A DNA stretch of 35,085 nucleotides from contig CAMFHP010000094.1 of NCBI GenBank assembly GCA_945952225.1, positions 1-35,085 of the forward strand, given 5' to 3'. How positions within the stretch are numbered: position 1 is the stretch's first letter; each line of letters starts with the position of its first letter. This DNA is from an uncultured Myxococcaceae bacterium (lineage in GTDB: Bacteria > Myxococcota_A > Polyangia > Polyangiales > Ga0077539). Below the pieces are notes generated by a model. It saw only the letters and a program-made list of their open reading frames with translations. It made no database searches and was not told the DNA's origin. Both the position numbers and the translations under genes were made by a program. Positions 10,689-23,226 of the stretch are shown here, piece after piece.

Positions 10689-12547
10689 GGCCCTCGCTGC
10701 GCCGCGCCCTGTGCCTCACGGCCACGACGGCGTCGCTCGCGACGATGGCGGGCGAGGCGCGCGCCGAGGTGCGTGTGACGGTGTCGGTGATGCCGCCGCA
10801 GCCCGTGGCGGGGCAGCCCTTTCACGTCGTGTACAGCCTGCAGGTGCGCAACGACCGCATGGTGCAGGCGACGCAGTTGCAGTTCCCGGGCATGCGCGTG
10901 CTCGCCAACGCGGCGCCGCCGAGCACGGCGAACATGATGATCGGCGGCTTCGGCGCGATGGGCGGAATGTTCTCCGTGCAGTCGAGCGCGGAGTACATCG
11001 TCGTGGCGCCGCGCGCGGGACGCTTCACGATCACGGGCATCGGCGCGGTCGATCCGCAGACGGGCCAGGCCGTCGGACGCAGCAGCACGCAGACGGTCAC
11101 GGTCACCGCGGCGCCGCCCGGAGGCGCGCAGGTCGCACAGCCCGCGATGCCCGCGCAGCCTGCGATGCCGGGCTTTCCGATGGGCTTTCCCCCCGGTCTT
11201 TTTCCGCCGGGAATGGGCGCACCCGAGCCTCCACCGCCCGTGACAGAGAATGACCCCGACGCGCCGCCGACGGGACAGATCACGAGCGCGCAGTACGACC
11301 CCGCGGGCTTCGTGCGGGTGTCCGTCGACAACCCGACGCCGTACGTGGGCCAGCAGACGACGCTGCGCATCTGGCTCTACGTGCCCTCGTCGGAGGTCGC
11401 GTGTGACGTGCAGCACGAGCCGCAGCTCACGGGCTTCTGGAACGAGCAGCTCATCGACCGCACGCAGGTGCGCTGCGCGCGCCAGTGGTTCCGTCAGAAC
11501 GTGGGGCAGCGCGAGATGTACGCGGGCCTCGTGCGCAAGGTCGCGCTCTTTCCCACGCGCGCCGGGCGCATGGAGGTGGGCGCGCCCGAGGTGGTGGCCG
11601 AATACATCGAGAACGATGGGTTTCTCGGGCAGCGACGGCAGATCACGGCGCGCGGCCCCTCGGTGGTGGTCGACGTGCGCGAGCCTCCGACCGAAGGACG
11701 CCCCGCGAACTACGTCCCGGGCCTCCTCGGTCCGTTGCTGTTGAGCGCCGAGCTCGATCGCGCGACGGTGGCCACGGGTGAGACCGCGACGCTGCGCCTT
11801 CGCGTGACGGGCAACGGATACCTCGGCGCCGTGGGCATCCCCGCGCCGCCCGCGGTCGATGGGATTCGCGCGCACGACGGCGCGTCGCACCACGAGGTCG
11901 ATCCCTCCGACGAGCGCAACGTGCGGGGCATCCTCACGAGCGAGTACCTCATGGTGCCCGAGCGTCCGGGCGCGCACGCGCTGGGCACGCTGACGGTGCC
12001 GTGGTTCGACCCGAACGAGGGCCGCTACCACACGTCGACGGTGCAACTCCCGACGCTCACGGCCACGGGCCCCGCGCCGGAACGCGACGCCGACGAGCGC
12101 CGCGAAGACCCCACCATCGCGCTCGAACCGCTGGAGCCTTCGCCCTCGCTCACGGCGCACCGTCCGTTCTTCACGTCGGGCGCGCGCGTGTGGGGTGTCA
12201 TCGCGCTGCCGCCGCTCTCGCTGCTCGCGCTGGGCCTCGCGCGGAGCCTCGCGCGCTGGCAACGCACCCGCGCTTCGAAGCGTGACGAGGCGCTGCGCAA
12301 CGATCCGGTGTCGCTCTCGGCGCAGGCCGACGCGGCGCTCGCTGCGGGTGACACCGCGCGCGCCGTCGACCTCGCGGGCCGCGCCCTCGAACGTGCGAAG
12401 CGCGAGTACGACACGGCCGCGCACACAACCCTGCTGCGCGAGGCCACGGATGCGTGTGATGCGCTGCGCTTCGGCGGAGCGGGCGATGCGCGCGCCGCGG
12501 TGGAGAAGGTCCGCGCGCTGGTGCGTGCGCTGGAGGAGGCATCGTGA
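10685..12547 (+). CDS. batD: BatD-family protein (oxygen-tolerance type)
   Basis: A 620-residue exported protein: signal peptide (1-27, ending GEARA), then at least two beta-sandwich repeats. The first (about 28-145) starts with VTVSVMPPQPVAGQPFHVVY; the second (about 205-330) contains DNPTPYVGQQTTLRIWLYVP. A Met/Pro/Ala-rich spacer (about 148-185, with repeated AMP and FP units) separates them. A third beta domain begins at LLSAELDRATVATGETATLRLRV. A transmembrane helix (about 502-522) and a helical cytoplasmic tail that includes AGDTARAVDLAGRALERAKR follow. The layout is that of BatD, which contributes the large periplasmic part of the Bat complex. The ATG start overlaps the previous stop (ATGA, 10685-10688) and has no good Shine-Dalgarno, so it probably depends on translational coupling. 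Confidence 0.88.
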   Translation: MRPSLRRALCLTATTASLATMAGEARAEVRVTVSVMPPQPVAGQPFHVVYSLQVRNDRMVQATQLQFPGMRVLANAAPPSTANMMIGGFGAMGGMFSVQSSAEYIVVAPRAGRFTITGIGAVDPQTGQAVGRSSTQTVTVTAAPPGGAQVAQPAMPAQPAMPGFPMGFPPGLFPPGMGAPEPPPPVTENDPDAPPTGQITSAQYDPAGFVRVSVDNPTPYVGQQTTLRIWLYVPSSEVACDVQHEPQLTGFWNEQLIDRTQVRCARQWFRQNVGQREMYAGLVRKVALFPTRAGRMEVGAPEVVAEYIENDGFLGQRRQITARGPSVVVDVREPPTEGRPANYVPGLLGPLLLSAELDRATVATGETATLRLRVTGNGYLGAVGIPAPPAVDGIRAHDGASHHEVDPSDERNVRGILTSEYLMVPERPGAHALGTLTVPWFDPNEGRYHTSTVQLPTLTATGPAPERDADERREDPTIALEPLEPSPSLTAHRPFFTSGARVWGVIALPPLSLLALGLARSLARWQRTRASKRDEALRNDPVSLSAQADAALAAGDTARAVDLAGRALERAKREYDTAAHTTLLREATDACDALRFGGAGDARAAVEKVRALVRALEEAS

Positions 12548-13323
12548 GCGGTCGCGCATGGACGCGCGCTGCGCTGCTGGCGATGGCGCTCACCGCGGGT
12601 GCGACGGCGTCTGCGGTGCCCGCGTCGGAGCTCGCGTCGCGCGCCTCGACGGCAGAGTCGCGCGGAGACCTCGCGGGGGCTGCACGGGCCCTCGAAGAGC
12701 TCGTAGCCGCGGGCGTCGACTCGACCGACGTGCTCTACAACCTCGGCACGGTGTACGCGCGGAGCGAGCGCTACGGCGAGGCCGTGTGGTGCTTCGAGCG
12801 TGTGCTGCTGCGCGCGCCCGGGAGCTTCGCCGCGCGCCACAACCTCCGCGCCACGCGCGTGCGCCTCGCGCGCCGTGACGCCGCCCGCTCGGGACACGCC
12901 GTGGTCGAGACGCAGCCGTCGCTGTCGGTGCAGCTCGGAGAGCTCCTTCCGCTGCGGTACTCGGTGTTGCTCACGGTGCTGGCCGAGCTCGCGGTGATCG
13001 CGCTGTGGTTCGCGCGCCGTCGCGCCCACGCAGAGCTCGCGCGGGTGGGCGCCACGGCGGGCATCGCGCTGGGGCTCACGGTGGCGCTCGCGTCGGGCGC
13101 GGTGGTGTACGCGCGACGCGCGAGGCCTCCAGCGGCCATCGTGCTGCGCGGGGGGCTCCATCTGCTTCAGGCGCCGCGGGTCGATGGCATTCCCGAGGGC
13201 GCGCTGCGCGAGGGAGAGCGCGTCGAGACGCTGCGTCGCGAGGGGAGCTACACGCGCGTGCGCACGGCCTCGGGCGCCGCGGGATGGCTCGCCGCGCGCG
13301 ACGTGGGAACCCTCGACGACTGA
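12544..13323 (+). CDS. batE: TPR-SH3 membrane protein, BatE-like
   Basis: A 259-residue membrane protein closing the operon. N-terminal signal or anchor (about 5-24), TPR-like helices (about 28-110: LAGAARALEELVAAGVDSTDVLYNLGTVYARSERYGEAVWCFERVLL), two transmembrane helices (about 138-158 and 168-192) and a C-terminal bacterial SH3-like domain (about 197-257, HLLQAPRVDGIPEGALREGE ... AAGWLAARDVGTL). This order matches BatE proteins. The GTG start at 12544 has GGAGGAGG (12532-12539) 4 nt upstream and overlaps batD by 4 bp. The SH3 part probably lies in the periplasm and may bind cell wall or partner proteins; that is inferred from the family. Confidence 0.85.
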   Translation: MSGRAWTRAALLAMALTAGATASAVPASELASRASTAESRGDLAGAARALEELVAAGVDSTDVLYNLGTVYARSERYGEAVWCFERVLLRAPGSFAARHNLRATRVRLARRDAARSGHAVVETQPSLSVQLGELLPLRYSVLLTVLAELAVIALWFARRRAHAELARVGATAGIALGLTVALASGAVVYARRARPPAAIVLRGGLHLLQAPRVDGIPEGALREGERVETLRREGSYTRVRTASGAAGWLAARDVGTLDD

Positions 13324-13384
13324 ACGACTGAACCGCGATTCAGTGACGGTCGGTCGCAGAGGTGCGCCCGCGCGCGGACCGTGT

Positions 13385-13390
13385 TAGCAC
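13385..13390 (+). promoter_or_regulatory. Candidate -10 element, rhomboid-like gene (leaderless layout)
   Basis: TAGCAC lies 7 nt before the ATG at 13398, with no Shine-Dalgarno. The surrounding string GTGTTAGCACCGCGCCCATG closely matches that in front of the glutamate dehydrogenase gene on the other strand. The 74-bp gap after batE also holds ACTGAA/TTCAGT (13327-13332 and 13339-13344), a weak 6-bp hairpin with no T-tract. Confidence 0.3.
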
Positions 13391-13397
13391 CGCGCCC

Positions 13398-14186
13398 ATG
13401 GAGCGCTGGCTGGCCGCGTTGGAGCGTCGTTACGGGCGCCATCTCCCGGGCAACCTCACGTACTGGCTCGTGGGGCTCATGGGCGTGACCTTCGTGATGG
13501 AGCTGTTGCACCCGGGCTTTCGCGAGGTGCTGATGCTCGACCCCGAGAAGATCCTCTCGGGGCAGGTGTGGCGGCTGTTCACGTACCTGATCGTTCCGCC
13601 CTCGTCGTCGCCGATCTTCGTGATCTTCGCGCTCTGGTGGCTCTACCGCATGGGCACCACGCTGGAGTCCGAGTGGGGCGCGGCGAAGTACCTGGTGTGG
13701 TGGCTCGTGGGGATGCTCTGCACCACGGTGTTCGCCTTCGCGCTGCACCTCCCCGCCGACAACAGCTACCTGCTCATGGCGCTCTTTCTCGCGTACGCGA
13801 CGCTGTACCCCGAGGAGCGCATCCTGGTGTTGTTCATCATCCCCGTGGCGATCAAGTGGCTCGCGCTGCTCGACGCGGCGGGGCTGCTCTACTTCGCGGG
13901 CACCCTCCCCGGCGCCCAGAAGGTGCTGCCCCTCGTGGCCGTCGGAAACTACCTGCTCTTCTTCACGCCCACGCTTGCGGGTCTGCTCCGAGGCTTCGTG
14001 AAGCGCGGCGCGCGCACGTCGGCGGGCAGGTCCTTCCGCACGAGCGCGGCGCCCTCGCGAGGCGTGCGTCGCTGCGCGGTCTGCGGCGTGACCGACGAAG
14101 ACCCCAAGGTCGACATCCGCGTGTGCTCCTGCGACAAGTGCGGACGCCCCACGGAGTACTGCCTCCCGCACGCGCGCAACCACTGA
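13398..14186 (+). CDS. Rhomboid-like membrane protein, probably catalytically inactive, with Cys-rich zinc-binding tail
   Basis: A 262-residue protein with about six hydrophobic segments in the first 205 residues. Rhomboid-fold landmarks are clear: QVWRLFTYLIVPP, the L1-type WWLYRMGTTLESEWGAAKYLVWWLVG, and LYPEERILVLFIIPVAIKWLALL. The catalytic Ser motif (GxSG in active rhomboids) is replaced by ADNSYLLM around S123, and no His occurs in the last membrane segments (GNYLLFF instead), so I expect a pseudoprotease of the derlin/iRhom kind. The C-terminus carries CxxC (C226, C229), CxCxxC (C243, C245, C248) and CxxH (C255, H258), a likely zinc knuckle in the cytosol. ATG at 13398 is chosen because the fold starts directly after it. 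It is a single gene after the Bat operon. Function unknown; binding and handling of other membrane proteins is only a family-based guess. Confidence 0.82.
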   Translation: MERWLAALERRYGRHLPGNLTYWLVGLMGVTFVMELLHPGFREVLMLDPEKILSGQVWRLFTYLIVPPSSSPIFVIFALWWLYRMGTTLESEWGAAKYLVWWLVGMLCTTVFAFALHLPADNSYLLMALFLAYATLYPEERILVLFIIPVAIKWLALLDAAGLLYFAGTLPGAQKVLPLVAVGNYLLFFTPTLAGLLRGFVKRGARTSAGRSFRTSAAPSRGVRRCAVCGVTDEDPKVDIRVCSCDKCGRPTEYCLPHARNH

Positions 14187-14200
14187 CAGCGCCGTCGTGC

Positions 14201-14219
14201 GCGTGCCTTCGCGGCACGC
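14201..14219 (+). terminator. GC-rich hairpin downstream of the rhomboid-like gene
   Basis: GCGTGCC (14201-14207), loop TTCGC and GGCACGC (14213-14219) form a perfect 7-bp stem 14 nt after the stop codon. No T-tract follows, so it may only stabilise the 3' end or act as a weak terminator before the next promoter. Confidence 0.35.
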
Positions 14220-14291
14220 CCGTGCCTCGCGCGCACACCGTCTGGCAAAGCCTATTTCGTCCGCGCGTGACCGCGGGAGACCGTGCACCGC

Positions 14292-14302
14292 TGTGGTACG
14301 GT
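14292..14302 (+). promoter_or_regulatory. Candidate -10 region of the PEGA kinase gene
   Basis: TGTGGTACGGT contains TACGGT (14297-14302), matching the TAnnnT form of a -10 box in GC-rich genomes. It is followed 22 nt later by the preferred GTG start with GAGAGG in between. The TGYGGTAC core recurs before moxR and glgP. There is no recognisable -35. Confidence 0.3.
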
Positions 14303-14324
14303 CGTCGCACGAGAGGGCGCCGTC

Positions 14325-15803
14325 GTGCTTCAAAAGGGAACCGTGCTCGGAGGTCGGTACGAGCTCGTCGAGCGTCTCGGCGAGGGCGGCATGGGCACGG
14401 TCTGGGTGGCCCGCAACGCGGCCATCGGCGGCGCCGAGGTGGCGGTGAAGGTGCTGCACCCGAACCTCGCGGACGACAAGCGCTCCGTCGCGCGCTTTCG
14501 CAACGAGGCGCTCATCGCAGCGCGCATCGGGCACCCGAGCATCGTGCGGGTGTTCGACTTCGGCGAGAGCGACGACGCCGCGCCCTTCATGGTGATGGAG
14601 CGGCTCCATGGCGAGAGCCTCGCCGAACGATTGGAGCGCGAGGGATCGCTCCCGATGCGCGAGGCCGTCGACCTCGTGCGCGCGGTGCTCGAAGCGCTCG
14701 AAGCGGCCCACGAGAAGGACGTGCTCCACCGCGACCTCAAGCCCGAGAACATTTTTCTCGCGCGCGAGGGGGACACGGTGGTGCCGAAGATCCTCGACTT
14801 CGGCGTCTCGAAGATCCTCGGCGACGACGCGCGCCGCACGCGCATGACCCGCACGGGCGCGCTCCTCGGCACGCCCGCGTACATGTCTCCCGAGCAGGTG
14901 ATGGGCACCGTCGTCGACCTGCGCAGCGACGTGTGGGCGATGGGCGTGATCCTCTACGAGCTGCTCACGGGGCGGCTGCCCTTCGACGCGCCCAACTACA
15001 ACGCCGTGCTCGTGCGCATCGCGACGGGGCGCGGCGATTCCATCACCCAGCACCTACCCGATCTCGATGGCGGGCTCGCGTCGATCGTCGAGCGCGCGAT
15101 GGCCCGTACGGCCGCGCAGCGCTTCGGCTCCGCCCGCGAGATGCGCGACACCCTCGACGCGTGGACCCGCGGCGAGGTGAAGGCCCCGCGCGCCGCGCCG
15201 CGACGCATCTCCACGGACCCGATCCGCGACACGCCCTTCGCGTTCGAACACCACGACACGCTGCCCGACGACGGACGCTCGCTGCGCCCTGCGGTCACGC
15301 GCGCCTCGCGGCTCTGGGCCCTCGCCGTCACGCTCACCGCGGCCCTCGCGCTCACGATGGTCGCGTGGAATCCGTTCCGTCGCGCCGACACGCACGCTTC
15401 GACCGCACACGTCGCGATGACCGTGCCCGCCACGTCGCCCGCGATGTTGCGCATCGAGGGGCTGCCTCCCGGCGCGCACGTGCATGTGGATGGCGCGCCG
15501 GTGATGCTTCCCACGCAGCTCGCGCGGGGCGTGAATCACAGCGTGCGCGTGTCGGCCGCGGGCTATCGCGACTGGATGCAGGTGGTGCCCGAGCCCGCGC
15601 GCGATGTGACCCTCACGTGGGCCGGGGAGGCGGTTCCTTCGCTCGTCGAGACGGTGCCCGTGAACGGGAACACGGTGGCCGATGCGTCGGTTGTTCTGCC
15701 GATGCGACGGACCGCACACACGACGACGCGACGACCTTCGGGCCACGGTGCGAACGCGCGCGGCGTGCCCAACAGCCTCGTGGGCGGTGACCTGCCGTAC
15801 TGA
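14325..15803 (+). CDS. Membrane-anchored Ser/Thr protein kinase with extracytoplasmic PEGA domain
   Basis: A 492-residue receptor-like Hanks kinase. Cytoplasmic kinase domain: glycine loop GEGGMGTVWVA, VAVKVL lysine, HRDLKPENIF (H at 135), DFG (D at 158), TRTGALLGTPAYMSPEQ and SDVWAMGVILYELLTG, all intact, so active. A Pro/Arg-rich juxtamembrane stretch leads to one transmembrane helix (about 330-349, LWALAVTLTAALALTMVAW) and an outer PEGA-type domain (about 370-432: RIEGLPPGAHVHVDGAPVML ... YRDWMQVV), then a Thr/Arg-rich tail. PEGA domains are thought to be surface or cell-wall binding and would sense outside the membrane. I prefer GTG 14325 because GAGAGG (14311-14316) sits 8 nt before it; an in-frame GTG at 14283 would add 14 residues but overlaps the candidate -10. 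Transcribed alone. Confidence 0.94.
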   Translation: MLQKGTVLGGRYELVERLGEGGMGTVWVARNAAIGGAEVAVKVLHPNLADDKRSVARFRNEALIAARIGHPSIVRVFDFGESDDAAPFMVMERLHGESLAERLEREGSLPMREAVDLVRAVLEALEAAHEKDVLHRDLKPENIFLAREGDTVVPKILDFGVSKILGDDARRTRMTRTGALLGTPAYMSPEQVMGTVVDLRSDVWAMGVILYELLTGRLPFDAPNYNAVLVRIATGRGDSITQHLPDLDGGLASIVERAMARTAAQRFGSAREMRDTLDAWTRGEVKAPRAAPRRISTDPIRDTPFAFEHHDTLPDDGRSLRPAVTRASRLWALAVTLTAALALTMVAWNPFRRADTHASTAHVAMTVPATSPAMLRIEGLPPGAHVHVDGAPVMLPTQLARGVNHSVRVSAAGYRDWMQVVPEPARDVTLTWAGEAVPSLVETVPVNGNTVADASVVLPMRRTAHTTTRRPSGHGANARGVPNSLVGGDLPY

Positions 15804-15864
15804 GCGGAATGAGCGGGGGAGCGGAGAGCGCGGAGACGCGCGGGGGAGGGAAGGATCGCAGCGG

Positions 15865-15878
15865 GCGCCGTCAGGCGC
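15865..15878. terminator. Small hairpin between convergent genes
   Basis: GCGCC (15865-15869), loop GTCA and GGCGC (15874-15878) form a 5-bp stem in the 81-bp gap between the convergent PEGA kinase gene and the small secreted-protein gene. It could end transcripts from either side, but there is no T-tract on either strand. Confidence 0.25.
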
Positions 15879-15884
15879 GCGCGA

Positions 15885-16391
15885 TCACGGGTGGTTCGAG
15901 GCGAGCTCGGTGATGTGGAGCACGCCGCGGATCGACTGACCCGCCTGGTAGCTGCCCACCCAGACGTCGTACTGGCCGCTGCCCGCGTTGGCGATGTCGA
16001 CCATGGGGTTGGTGCCGCCGTTCGAGTCGTCGTTGCAGTGCCACTGACCGTCGGCGCCGTTGATGACGAGGGTGGTGTCACCCGCGGCGGTCACGTAGAA
16101 GCGCAGCATCGACGAGGGGCCGGTGAAGCGGACGATGTGATCGGGGCGCTGCGTGACGAAGCCACGGCAGCCGGCGCCGAGGCCGAGGCCCGAGGCGTCG
16201 ATGCTGCCGCCCGACACGACGTTCACGTTGATGGGATCGGGCACGAAGCCGGTGCGGACGTTGCGCGTTCCGAAGTTCGCCTGACGGCCACCGATCGTGA
16301 GCTGACCCTGCGCGGTGACCTGGCTACCGAAGCCCGACACGGCGAGCGCAGACACGAGACCGACGACGCTCATCACCCTGGACGTGTTCAT
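15885..16391 (-). CDS. Small secreted protein with PPC-like beta-sandwich
   Basis: A 168-residue exported protein. The start at 16391 is chosen because AGGAGG (16399-16404, minus strand) is exactly 7 nt upstream; an ATG two codons earlier sits too close to it. A signal peptide (MNTSRVMSVVGLVSALAVSG ... VTAQ) precedes a mature domain with a single disulphide-capable pair (C in GAGCRGF and C in QWHCNDDS). The segment VTAAGDTTLVINGADGQWHC plus NDDS, then GQYDVWVGSYQAG and HITEL, resembles the pre-peptidase C-terminal (PPC) type of beta-sandwich found on secreted proteases and as stand-alone domains. No catalytic residues are visible. It is divergent from glgP and convergent with the kinase. The strong Shine-Dalgarno suggests high expression. 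Function unknown. Confidence 0.82.
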   Translation of the reverse strand: MNTSRVMSVVGLVSALAVSGFGSQVTAQGQLTIGGRQANFGTRNVRTGFVPDPINVNVVSGGSIDASGLGLGAGCRGFVTQRPDHIVRFTGPSSMLRFYVTAAGDTTLVINGADGQWHCNDDSNGGTNPMVDIANAGSGQYDVWVGSYQAGQSIRGVLHITELASNHP

Positions 16392-16398
16392 GAACATT

Positions 16399-16404
16399 CC
16401 TCCT
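16399..16404 (-). promoter_or_regulatory. Strong Shine-Dalgarno site AGGAGG
   Basis: A perfect AGGAGG on the minus strand, 7 nt before the ATG at 16391. It decides the start of the small secreted protein over the ATG at 16397, which would be 1 nt away. Confidence 0.75.
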
Positions 16405-16508
16405 ACGGACACAGACAGTTCGTGACCTTCTACGCGGAGCATCGGGGAAACTGGGTGCACCCCCGAGTAGCGCGCAACCGCGCCAGGGCCCCCATACGAG
16501 CGAACCGT

Positions 16509-16560
16509 CGGGGTATTCATACCCGAAAACATTTCCCGTCGGGGAGCGCGAAATACCCCG
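16509..16560. promoter_or_regulatory. Nested inverted repeats in the divergent glgP / secreted-protein intergenic region
   Basis: GGGTAT-TC-ATACCC (16511-16524) is a perfect 6-bp palindrome with a 2-nt centre. The 8-mer CGGGGTAT (16509-16516) is also the exact reverse complement of ATACCCCG (16553-16560), giving a third half-site 36 bp away. They lie in the otherwise gene-free 211-bp region between divergent starts, so operator sites for a dimeric regulator are plausible. No regulator is encoded nearby. Confidence 0.4.
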
Positions 16561-16578
16561 GTCTGCGCGCGCGCACGG

Positions 16579-16589
16579 TGCGGTACAAA
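16579..16589 (+). promoter_or_regulatory. Candidate -10 region of glgP
   Basis: TGCGGTACAAA with TACAAA at 16584-16589 lies 13 nt before the first ATG (16603) and 28 nt before the second (16618). The TGYGGTAC core is shared with the moxR and PEGA-kinase upstream regions. It sits 19 bp downstream of the inverted-repeat cluster. No -35 is recognisable. Confidence 0.3.
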
Positions 16590-16602
16590 CCGAAACCTGA
16601 AC

Positions 16603-19101
<2,499 letters not shown>

Positions 19102-19271
19102 GCGAAAACCCCTTCTGCAAAGCCCCGCGGAGAAAATCTCGGCGCGCCCGTGAAGACGCTCGCGGGCCCGGCCGTATGTACCCCCGTCGCATCGGCCGCC
19201 ACCTCCGGGGAGTCGCCGCGCCGATGCTCCGCGCACGGGTCTCTCCGCGCGCAGAAGGGACGTTGTCTGTC

Positions 19272-20114
19272 ATGAACCTCCGCGTCGTCGCCCTGCCGCT
19301 CTCGCTCGCCGCCCTCGCGCTCGCGCCCGCCGCCTCGGCGCAGATGCGCTTCAACCGCGCGCGCGTCACCTACGCGCCCGGTCTGTCGTCCGTTCGTCTT
19401 GCGCCCTCGGCGCCTGTCGCCGCGCCCATCGCCGCGCCGACGCCCGCGTGTGTTCCGCTCGTGGCGAGCGCGGTGAACCCCGGCGTGTCGATGCTCACGC
19501 TCGCCGCCGCGACGGGGCGTGAGTGCGCGGCGCCCGAGGGTGTTCCGCTGCGCTCGGGGCAGCAGGCGATGCAGACGGTGACCGTGCGCACCCGTGTGGC
19601 CCTCGCGCTCTCGTCGGACGCGGGCAACGTCGAACTCGTCGACGCCAACCGCAACGCCGTGCTCTCGACCGTCGAGGGCCTCTGCGCCCCCGGCACGCGC
19701 ACCGGCGCCGCGATCGTAGAGCCCGGCACCTACGTGCTCCGCGCGGTCGACGGCGCGGCGGGTGATCGCGCGGTGCGTGTGGAAGCGGTGGCCGTTCCTG
19801 CGCGGGCGACGCTCGAAGGCGCGGGTGTTTCGCGCGTCGCGATGAGCACGGCCACGGCGCAGAGCGCGCCCTTCGACTGCCTCGGTGATGAGGGCGTGGC
19901 GGTGCGCGTGCTGGTGTGTCCGCGGGGGCGCGCGGTGCTCTCGTCGCCGCAGGGCTTTCTCGCGTCGATCGAGGGCGCGAGCGCGCCGCGCACCTGCTAC
20001 CCGGTGGCCGCGCAGTCGCCCGTCGCGGCGTCGATGCCCGGCGACACGCTCGTGGTGATGCGCGCGTGGCCTCGCGGTGACGAGCGCGGCCTCGCCTTCG
20101 CCGACGTTCGCTGA
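19272..20114 (+). CDS. Secreted protein of unknown function
   Basis: A 280-residue protein I do not recognise. The ATG at 19272 starts a clean signal peptide (MNLRVVALPLSLAALALAP then AASAQ). The mature part is Ala/Val-rich with predicted short strands and six cysteines that could pair (in PACVPL, RECAAP, GLCAPG, FDCLG, VLVCPRG, RTCYPV). Stretches such as VRTRVALALSSDAGNVELVD and IVEPGTYVLRAVDG suggest one or two beta-sandwich units, loosely like PPC domains, but this is weak. The frame is open to 19176 upstream, yet that would place about 30 Arg-rich residues before the signal. GAAGGGA about 11 nt upstream is a poor ribosome site. It follows glgP after 170 bp holding no clear feature and converges with the dehydrogenase gene 87 bp on. 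Confidence 0.78.
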   Translation: MNLRVVALPLSLAALALAPAASAQMRFNRARVTYAPGLSSVRLAPSAPVAAPIAAPTPACVPLVASAVNPGVSMLTLAAATGRECAAPEGVPLRSGQQAMQTVTVRTRVALALSSDAGNVELVDANRNAVLSTVEGLCAPGTRTGAAIVEPGTYVLRAVDGAAGDRAVRVEAVAVPARATLEGAGVSRVAMSTATAQSAPFDCLGDEGVAVRVLVCPRGRAVLSSPQGFLASIEGASAPRTCYPVAAQSPVAASMPGDTLVVMRAWPRGDERGLAFADVR

Positions 20115-20201
20115 GAGAGGTCTTCGAAACGCGCGCCCCCCGCGCGGCGCCCGTTCGCAGGGCCCGTCGCGGGGGTCTTCGCGTGGAGGCTGATGATGTG
20201 A

Positions 20202-23102
<2,901 letters not shown>

Positions 23103-23110
23103 GGGCGCGA

Positions 23111-23116
23111 CGGCTA
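23111..23116 (-). promoter_or_regulatory. Candidate -10 element of the glutamate dehydrogenase gene (leaderless layout)
   Basis: On the minus strand TAGCCG ends 8 nt before the ATG at 23102, inside GTGGTAGCCGTCGCGCCCATG. This is nearly the same string as in front of the rhomboid-like gene. No Shine-Dalgarno follows. The 124-bp divergent region shared with the esterase gene holds no other clear site. Confidence 0.3.
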
Positions 23117-23226
23117 CCACGACTCCGCACCCGAAATGAACCCCTGTAAGACGCCGCGGCGCGTCGTGATCGACGACGAAACCCTTGCGTCGGCGACGCA
23201 CCCTTCGTGCGATGATCCGCCGCATC

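Noticed and set aside
13327-13344. Terminator of the Bat operon (ACTGAA / TTCAGT hairpin)
   Set aside because: The stem is only 6 bp and AT-rich with no T-tract, too weak to list as a terminator.
13398-14186. Active rhomboid protease
   Set aside because: There is no GxSG around S123 and no His in the later membrane segments.
14283-14324. Longer N-terminus for the PEGA kinase from GTG 14283
   Set aside because: It would place the candidate -10 inside the gene and lacks a Shine-Dalgarno. GTG 14325 has GAGAGG 8 nt upstream and still precedes the whole kinase domain.
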